From positions 1-10,079 of the forward strand of contig JAKCBB010000018.1 in the NCBI GenBank assembly GCA_021839365.1: a stretch of 10,079 nt of DNA, given 5' to 3'. Under the pieces are notes generated by a model. That model was given only the letters and a program-made list of their open reading frames with translations. It searched no databases and was not told the origin of the DNA. This document shows positions 5,866 to 10,079 of this stretch, in pieces. Origin of the DNA: a bacterium (GTDB taxonomy: Bacteria; Patescibacteriota; Minisyncoccia; UBA6257; Colwellbacteraceae). The translations under genes and the position numbers were made by a program. Position 1 is the first letter of the stretch. Each line of letters begins with the position of its first letter.

Positions 5866-6828
5866 CGAAATGGTTTCCTTACTGGTCTGAGTATACCGCA
5901 TGGAAGCAAAATTAAAAGCTATCAAAAGCTGGAATATTAAGTAGGTTATAAGGGAAAGAATCGGATAAAGAATGAAACTCACGCTTTTAACCGCAAGGAG
6001 AACCGCTATAACCAGTATCACGTTCAACGCTATTTGAGTTTTCGAATTCAGCTCGGAAATCTTATTGGCCAGAATGGTGGAAAAATTTTGGACCGGGGTT
6101 TTGTTCAGGTCGATATTGGAACCGGCATAACCTTCAAGCTGGCTGCTGATTTGATTGACCAGCTGGGTAATAATCGATCCTCTCGCGGACGGCGGAGTGT
6201 TTGCCGGTAAGCGGCTTCGCACAAGAGCTGAAAGAAAATCCTGAGTCGAGGTGGTTAAATCAAGGCTGGGATCATAATATTTGACCGAATAAACAACCGG
6301 GCTTACAAAACCGGTAATCGCCTGCGGCGTAAAACGGTAAACACCGCCGAAAAAATAAACCGTGCCCAAAAATACGACGATACCAACAACCGCCGTGTCT
6401 ATCGCGTGTATGCCGGCCCTGCTAAAAACTATTTTTACAGACGATTTTATCGCGGATTTGGTTGCCCGGGCGCCGAACAAAAGCAGGCCAAGAAGTAAGA
6501 TAAAAGCCGCTACGATATAGTTTGAAGAAAAAGACCCGAAAAACATAGGAGCGAAAGAAGCGGCATCGGCAAGGGCCAGAAGGGAAAGCAGGGAAATATT
6601 GGGAACAAGAAATGCCTGCAGGGCAAAGAATACGACAAAAACCAGGGAAATAAGCGCGCTTTCGGAAATAAGTCCGAGGTGGAAATCGTATCCGGCCCAT
6701 AACCCGAGAAAAAGCGGGACAGCAGCGACGAAAAAAGTCTTAATTATCGGAATCCACTCCTCTTTAAACAACGAAACTTTTCGCACGGTTGGCGCGGACT
6801 TATTAAGCAGGTTTATCTCTTCCGGCAT
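5848..6828 (-). CDS. Unrecognised polytopic membrane protein between dnaK and dnaJ
   Basis: I do not recognise the family. The 326 residues contain about seven membrane helices: roughly 28-47, 54-75, 78-98, 103-119, 142-161, 265-287 and 288-306. The N-terminal 27 residues are polar (MPEEINLLNKSAP). A large hydrophilic loop (about 162-264) separates the first five helices from the last pair; it is rich in Ser, Thr, Asn and Gln (TPPSARGSIITQLVNQISSQ), has no cysteine and is probably extracytoplasmic. Short basic segments such as RATKSAIKSSVK (121-132) suggest a cytoplasmic loop between helices 4 and 5. No catalytic motif is evident. The gene starts 22 bases after the dnaK stop and carries the dnaJ promoter in its 3' end. 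Its position suggests a role linked to membrane protein folding or envelope stress, but that is only a guess from neighbours. Confidence 0.85.
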   Translation of the reverse strand: MPEEINLLNKSAPTVRKVSLFKEEWIPIIKTFFVAAVPLFLGLWAGYDFHLGLISESALISLVFVVFFALQAFLVPNISLLSLLALADAASFAPMFFGSFSSNYIVAAFILLLGLLLFGARATKSAIKSSVKIVFSRAGIHAIDTAVVGIVVFLGTVYFFGGVYRFTPQAITGFVSPVVYSVKYYDPSLDLTTSTQDFLSALVRSRLPANTPPSARGSIITQLVNQISSQLEGYAGSNIDLNKTPVQNFSTILANKISELNSKTQIALNVILVIAVLLAVKSVSFILYPILSLITYLIFQLLIAFNFASMRYTQTSKETISLTGAE

Positions 6829-6834
6829 ATAGGA

Positions 6835-6846
6835 TCTCGGCCGAGA
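6835..6846. repeat. 12-base perfect palindrome at the dnaK/membrane-protein junction
   Basis: tctcggccgaga is its own reverse complement and fills most of the 22-base gap between the dnaK stop (6851) and the next ATG (6828). Its downstream half on the minus strand includes GAGA, 6 bases before the partial ribosome-binding position. It could be an operator half-pair or a small hairpin controlling translation. Neither role is shown by the sequence alone. Confidence 0.6.
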
Positions 6847-6850
6847 CTTA

Positions 6851-8701
6851 TTATTGGCCGTCTCCGGAGTTATTTTCTTGAGTTCCCGATTCTCCGGAAT
6901 TGTTTTGATTATACATCGAAGGTCCTATCTTTTGAATATCGTCGCTCAAGTTTTTTATTTCCCTTTCCATCAATTCCCTGTCTGTGCCGTTGATAGCGGT
7001 TTTAAGCGAATCTATTCTTTCCCTAATGGACGTTTTTATCTCGTCTGAAACCTTCTCTCCAGCATCGCTTAACGCCTTCTCCGCCGTATAGACCAAAGTT
7101 TCTCCTTTGTTTTTTGTTTCGGTCAAGTCGCGTTTTTTTCTGTCATCCTCGGCATACGCCTCGGCTTCGCGCTTTAATCTTTCAACCTCTTCCTTGGACA
7201 AAGATGTGGTAGCCTCGATCCTGACACTCTGGCTTTTCCCAGTAGCTTTATCCGCGGCTCTGACGCTCAAGATGCCGTTAGCGTCAACATCGAAAGTCAC
7301 TTCTACTTGCGGAACGCCGCGCGGAGCCGGAGGAATGCCGTCAAGAATGAACCGGGCAAGAGTCTTATTGTCCACAGACATTTCTCTTTCCCCCTGAAGC
7401 ACGTGAACTTCGACCGATGTCTGGTTGTCGCTCGCGGTGGAAAAGACCTGCGTTCTTGATGTCGGAATAGTCGTGTTTTTCTCTATTACTCTCGTAAACA
7501 CCCCTCCCATAGTCTCTATACCAAGCGAAAGCGGGGTAACGTCCAGCAATAAAATATCCTTGACGTCTCCCTGCAGTATTCCGGCCTGGACCGCCGCGCC
7601 GACCGCGACGACTTCGTCCGGATTGATTCCGCGGTGCGGATCTTTACCGAAAAGCTTTTTAACGGCATCCTGCATCGCGGGCATTCTGGTCTGCCCTCCG
7701 ACGAGAAGGACTTCATCTATTTCCTCCAGTTTGAATCCGGATTTCTCCACGGTTTGTCTCGTAAGATCTACGGAGCGGTCAAGATAATCGCGGACCAATT
7801 CCTCGAGCTTCGCTCTTGAGAGTTTCATAAGGAAATGCTTCGGTCCGGAAGAGTCCGAGCTTATGTAAGGAAGATTAACCTCCGTTTCCATCGCGGTCGA
7901 GAGTTCGTGCTTAGCGCGCTCGACGGCTTCTTTAAGCCTCTGCAAAGCGAGCGGATCCTTGGAAATATCTATGCCTTCCTGCTTTTTATATTCCTGCACA
8001 AGATACTCCTGGATTCTCTTATCGAAATCGTCTCCTCCAAGGTGCGTGTCCCCGCCGGTTCCTTTAACCTCAACGGTGTCGTCCCCGACTTCAAGAACCG
8101 ATATGTCGAACGTTCCTCCCCCGAAATCGTAAACGACTATTTTCTGGTTTTTTTGCTTATTCAAACCGTAAGCCAAAGCCGCGGCAGTAGGCTCGTTTAT
8201 AATTCTCCTGACTTTAAGCCCCGCTATCTCGCCGGCGTTTTTGGTCGCCTGCCTTTGGGAGTCATCAAAATATGCGGGGACGGTTATCACCACTTCCTCG
8301 ACTTTTTCTCCGAGCTTGGCTTCCGCGTCCGACTTGAGTTTCGCTAGAACCATGGCCGAGATTTCTTCAGGTTTGTACCACTTGTCTCCCATTTTTATCT
8401 CAACTCCGTCATCAGCCGCTTTTCTTACTTCGTATGGAAGCCATTTCACATCCTCCGAAACTTCGGCATCGGAAAACCTGCGTCCTATAAGGCGCTTAAC
8501 GGAAAAAATGGTGTTCTGCGGATTCGTTATGGACTGGCGCTTCGCGAGCATGCCGACCAGCCTTTCTCCCGACTTGGAAAGAGCGACTACGGACGGCGTA
8601 GTGCGCGCTCCTTCGATGTTTTCGAGTATAACGGGTTCCCCCCCTTCAATCACGGCCATCGCCGAATTAGTAGTCCCTAAATCTATTCCTAAAATCTTCA
8701 T
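6851..8701 (-). CDS. dnaK: Molecular chaperone DnaK (Hsp70)
   Basis: DnaK is the ATP-driven chaperone that binds exposed hydrophobic segments with help from DnaJ and the exchange factor GrpE. The 616 residues carry all Hsp70 signatures: IDLGTTNS (6-13), YDFGGGTFDISVL (191-203, with the phosphorylation-site threonine at 197), VLLVGGQTRMPAM (331-343), the catalytic lysine at 69 in SVKRLIGRR, and the interdomain linker LLLDVTPLSLG (384-394). The beta-sandwich substrate domain follows to about 500 and the helical lid to about 595. The tail (NNSGESGTQENNSGDGQ) is polar and lacks the EEVKD-like ending seen in many bacteria; total length is slightly below the usual 635 or so. The ATG follows an A-only leader (AAAAAAATAATT) with no Shine-Dalgarno, 18 bases after the grpE stop, so grpE and dnaK are co-transcribed. 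Confidence 0.99.
   Translation of the reverse strand: MKILGIDLGTTNSAMAVIEGGEPVILENIEGARTTPSVVALSKSGERLVGMLAKRQSITNPQNTIFSVKRLIGRRFSDAEVSEDVKWLPYEVRKAADDGVEIKMGDKWYKPEEISAMVLAKLKSDAEAKLGEKVEEVVITVPAYFDDSQRQATKNAGEIAGLKVRRIINEPTAAALAYGLNKQKNQKIVVYDFGGGTFDISVLEVGDDTVEVKGTGGDTHLGGDDFDKRIQEYLVQEYKKQEGIDISKDPLALQRLKEAVERAKHELSTAMETEVNLPYISSDSSGPKHFLMKLSRAKLEELVRDYLDRSVDLTRQTVEKSGFKLEEIDEVLLVGGQTRMPAMQDAVKKLFGKDPHRGINPDEVVAVGAAVQAGILQGDVKDILLLDVTPLSLGIETMGGVFTRVIEKNTTIPTSRTQVFSTASDNQTSVEVHVLQGEREMSVDNKTLARFILDGIPPAPRGVPQVEVTFDVDANGILSVRAADKATGKSQSVRIEATTSLSKEEVERLKREAEAYAEDDRKKRDLTETKNKGETLVYTAEKALSDAGEKVSDEIKTSIRERIDSLKTAINGTDRELMEREIKNLSDDIQKIGPSMYNQNNSGESGTQENNSGDGQ
6908..6936 (-). promoter_or_regulatory. 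Possible internal promoter in the dnaK 3' end
   Basis: The minus strand has TTCAAA (6931-6936, four of six), a 17-base spacer and a perfect TATAAT (6908-6913), inside the codons for the DnaK tail. The expected start is near 6901, about 73 bases ahead of the membrane-protein ATG. The -10 match is perfect but the -35 is weak, and the bases also encode the SMYNQN segment, so chance is possible. Confidence 0.35.
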
Positions 8702-8719
8702 AATTATTTTTTTGCTTTT

Positions 8720-9238
8720 TTACTTAAAGACCTTGACTTTTGCCGGACGCAAAACTTTTCCGTTCAACATATAGCCGGTTTCTATTTCCTCGGCAACGGT
8801 TCCGGACTCCCCGCCGTCCTCGGCATAAAGCGCTTCATGGACCGTCGGATCGAATACTGCTCCGGGAGAAGCGTTTATCCTTGTAATTCCCTGCCTGCGC
8901 AAAATATCCTCAAACTGATTTTTAATCATATACACGCCTTTTTCAACCGGACCATTCTTCTCCAGAACCGACAGGCTCAGCTCTAAATTGGAAAGCACGG
9001 TTATAAACTCTTTAATCAGTTCCTCGTTTCCAAACCTGGCCATGTCTTCGAGCCTTTTTAATTCGTCTCTCTTGTAGTTAGCCAGATCAGCCTTCGCTCT
9101 TTTCCAACCGTCTAGGTATTCATCCCTTTCCCTCTTTAAATCACGCAGTTCTGCCTGAAGGGCGCGTGCTTCGTCCACCCCCATAAGGAGCTTTTCCTCT
9201 TCCTCGTTATTAAAATTGCCGTTTTTTTCTTCTTCCAT
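8720..9238 (-). CDS. grpE: Nucleotide exchange factor GrpE
   Basis: GrpE dimers release ADP from DnaK and so reset the chaperone cycle. The 172 residues have the family layout: an acidic disordered start (MEEEKNGNFNNEEEE), a long helical coiled-coil (about 22-95; ALQAELRDLKRERDEYLDGW then KRAKADLANYKR), a second helical part (about 96-118) and the C-terminal beta domain with the GrpE signature FDPTVHEAL (129-137), EEIETGYMLNGKVLRPAKVKV (150-170). A later ATG at codon 19 is possible, but the longer start keeps the typical acidic extension. It lies directly before dnaK. The upstream sequence lacks a CIRCE operator and shows only weak promoter-like hexamers, so heat control, if any, does not follow the usual HrcA pattern. 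Confidence 0.97.
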   Translation of the reverse strand: MEEEKNGNFNNEEEEKLLMGVDEARALQAELRDLKRERDEYLDGWKRAKADLANYKRDELKRLEDMARFGNEELIKEFITVLSNLELSLSVLEKNGPVEKGVYMIKNQFEDILRRQGITRINASPGAVFDPTVHEALYAEDGGESGTVAEEIETGYMLNGKVLRPAKVKVFK

Positions 9239-9316
9239 ATTACAAACAAAAAATTCTTCGGTAACGCTTCATATCATAACGACGGTTTATTTGCCGATTT
9301 CAGCAGCCCATTCAAC

Positions 9317-9412
9317 TTACCCTTCCTTATCAAATCCTATCACGTATTCCGATTCGGCGTCATTATATTCGATCCGAGTTACGGGGACCCACATTTGTCC
9401 TATTCTATTCAC
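9317..9412 (-). CDS. Possible 31-residue small protein upstream of grpE
   Basis: A GTG at 9412-9410 is preceded, 5 bases away, by AGAGGG (9418-9423), a better Shine-Dalgarno than most genes here have. The frame encodes 31 residues (starting MNRIGQMWVP, ending YVIGFDKEG) and stops with TAA at 9319-9317. An in-frame TAA lies nine codons upstream. Directly after the stop the same frame continues for nine sensible codons (VEWAAEIGK) to a second TAA, as if a slightly longer protein had gained a stop. The composition is protein-like, but length is far too short for a firm call. No family is recognised. Confidence 0.35.
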   Translation of the reverse strand: MNRIGQMWVPVTRIEYNDAESEYVIGFDKEG

Positions 9413-9425
9413 TATTTCCCTCTTT

Positions 9426-9441
9426 GATAAGATAACTTATC
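9426..9441. repeat. Inverted repeat GATAAG-ATAA-CTTATC ahead of the small ORF
   Basis: Six-base arms at 9426-9431 and 9436-9441 flank a 4-base loop, immediately upstream of the AGAGGG of the possible small gene. The arms are A/T-rich, so an RNA hairpin would be weak. It could be a repressor operator; there is no U-run in the minus direction, so it is not a terminator for the LamG gene. Confidence 0.4.
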
Positions 9442-9498
9442 CCGACTTTTAGCAATCATAATTTAGCACGTTATTTTATAAACGCAAGAATGGCGGGC

Positions 9499-10079
9499 TT
9501 ATTGCTTTTCCGCGTTATAGATCGCCTGGATTTGAGCAGAGGTCAGCGTTTTATCATAAAGCCTCATATTGTCGCCGCGGCCTGGAAAAAATTGGTGGTA
9601 TGGATTGCCGCTGTAATTATCCGCCCCAATCACAAACGGCGTGTTGGAATTATAAGTAACCGTTCCAGAGGTAATACTTCCCGAGGAAATAAATTTGCCG
9701 TTCATATACAAGCTTTGAGCAGTTCCATTAATGACGTAAGTGACCATATTCCACGCGTTATCGGTTATTGGCGTCGTATCAACTACCCACGGTTGCCATG
9801 CGGTGTTTATTTCGACATCTCCTTCCAGTTGGAGATTGGATATTAAAAAAATTCGCGGTCCCGGATCGGCCGCAAAAATATAACCCCCATTACTAGTGGA
9901 ATAAAACCAGGCGTTAATGGTAATCGGCTCTTGAATATCGGTAGCGCTCGGCAAATTTATATAGTCATCCCCTCCGTCAAACGAGTAACACCCTCCGCTT
10001 ACGCATCCCGATGATTCGTACGTAGGTCCCGTCCCTGTGGACGTCGCATCCTCCAGGGTTCCGTTATTTCCCCATCCCG
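9499..10079 (-). CDS. LamG/concanavalin-like surface protein, C-terminal part (5' end outside window)
   Basis: The frame is open from the right edge to TAA at 9501-9499, giving the last 192 residues. They form a LamG-like (concanavalin A-type jelly roll) domain, which usually binds sugars or proteins outside the cell. Family marks are NNGTLEDAT near the start, YSFDGGDDYINLP about 33-45 residues in, TINAWFY, then NAWNMVTYVINGT, LYMNGKFISSG and PFVIGADN, and the typical end GRGDNMRLYDKTLTSAQIQAIYNAEK. A CVSGGC pair just before the FDGGDDY strand could form a disulfide, fitting an exported protein. The domain closes the protein, with no membrane anchor or sorting tail after it. A TTG at 9954 would be a poor start because the domain clearly begins before it. 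The signal peptide and other domains must lie beyond the window. Confidence 0.85.
   Translation of the reverse strand, partial: GWGNNGTLEDATSTGTGPTYESSGCVSGGCYSFDGGDDYINLPSATDIQEPITINAWFYSTSNGGYIFAADPGPRIFLISNLQLEGDVEINTAWQPWVVDTTPITDNAWNMVTYVINGTAQSLYMNGKFISSGSITSGTVTYNSNTPFVIGADNYSGNPYHQFFPGRGDNMRLYDKTLTSAQIQAIYNAEKQ

Larger units (their letters stand above)
9239..9498. other. Spacer between the LamG gene and grpE
   Basis: These 260 bases hold a possible small ORF (9317-9412) and an inverted repeat (9426-9441), described separately. The rest is A/T-rich sequence with no intrinsic terminator after the LamG gene, no CIRCE and no convincing promoter. TATGAT on the minus strand about 35 bases before grpE could be a -10 box, but no good -35 stands at 16-18 bases from it. 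Confidence 0.5.

Noticed and set aside
7835..8774. Plus-strand open frames of 170 and 177 codons across dnaK
   Set aside because: They lie opposite highly conserved DnaK ATPase-domain codons and give no sensible protein.
9216..9452. Plus-strand frame of 78 codons covering the grpE upstream spacer
   Set aside because: It starts inside the antisense of grpE without a ribosome binding site. The minus-strand small ORF has better signals.
9463..9470. ttagcacg resembling the left arm of a CIRCE element
   Set aside because: The last base differs from the arm consensus and there is no GAGTGCTAA right arm at the required 9-base distance.
9456..9486. TTGCGT-16-TAAATT on the minus strand as a promoter for the small ORF and grpE
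   Set aside because: The -35 matches only about half the consensus and the -10 is weak. It is too poor to list.
9499..9954. LamG gene starting at the TTG at 9954
   Set aside because: The frame stays open to the window edge and the conserved FDGGDDYINL strand lies before that TTG, so the gene is truncated by the window rather than starting there.

Overview
The window reads as a compact chromosomal segment from a Patescibacteria (Candidate Phyla Radiation) bacterium, most likely a Parcubacteria-type lineage. This is inferred from a short SecD (423 aa) and SecF (301 aa), a sigma-region-4/HARE-HTH regulator, a membrane protein resembling the family that accompanies type IV secretion-like ATPases in CPR genomes, a LamG surface protein, very short intergenic gaps and start codons that mostly lack a strong Shine-Dalgarno sequence. 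The lineage rests on recognised protein style, not on a marker gene tree.

Nearly everything is on the minus strand, so transcription runs from high to low coordinates. From the right edge the order is: a LamG-domain protein cut by the window (9499-10079); a 260-base spacer with a possible 31-codon small gene and an inverted repeat; grpE (8720-9238); dnaK (6851-8701); an unrecognised seven-helix membrane protein (5848-6828); dnaJ (4717-5817); a tRNA-Lys(UUU) gene (4603-4675); secD (3290-4561); secF (2383-3288); a sigma-region-4 plus HARE-HTH regulator (1506-2342); and a membrane-anchored DUF8128-like protein (212-1501). At the left edge the last 47 codons of a plus-strand gene (2-145) converge on this block. 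No convincing intrinsic terminator is visible.

Functionally the core is a protein-quality and protein-export cluster: the DnaK-DnaJ-GrpE chaperone machine followed by the SecDF motor that helps pull preproteins through SecYEG, with a lysine tRNA gene between them. Strong sigma-70-type promoters are visible ahead of dnaJ (TTGACG-17-TATAAC) and ahead of the regulator (TTGACC-17-TATATT). The second is so close to the ATG that the mRNA should be leaderless or nearly so. The cluster therefore seems to be split into at least two or three transcripts rather than one heat-shock operon, and no CIRCE element was found ahead of grpE.

The points most worth a second look are the leaderless promoter and the regulator/membrane-protein pair it drives, the unknown membrane protein between dnaK and dnaJ, the 12-base perfect palindrome at that junction, the small ORF upstream of grpE, and a recurring A-rich ATAAT motif in front of start codons. 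I did not find strong evidence of a wholly new system; the region is mostly conserved housekeeping content with lineage-specific insertions.
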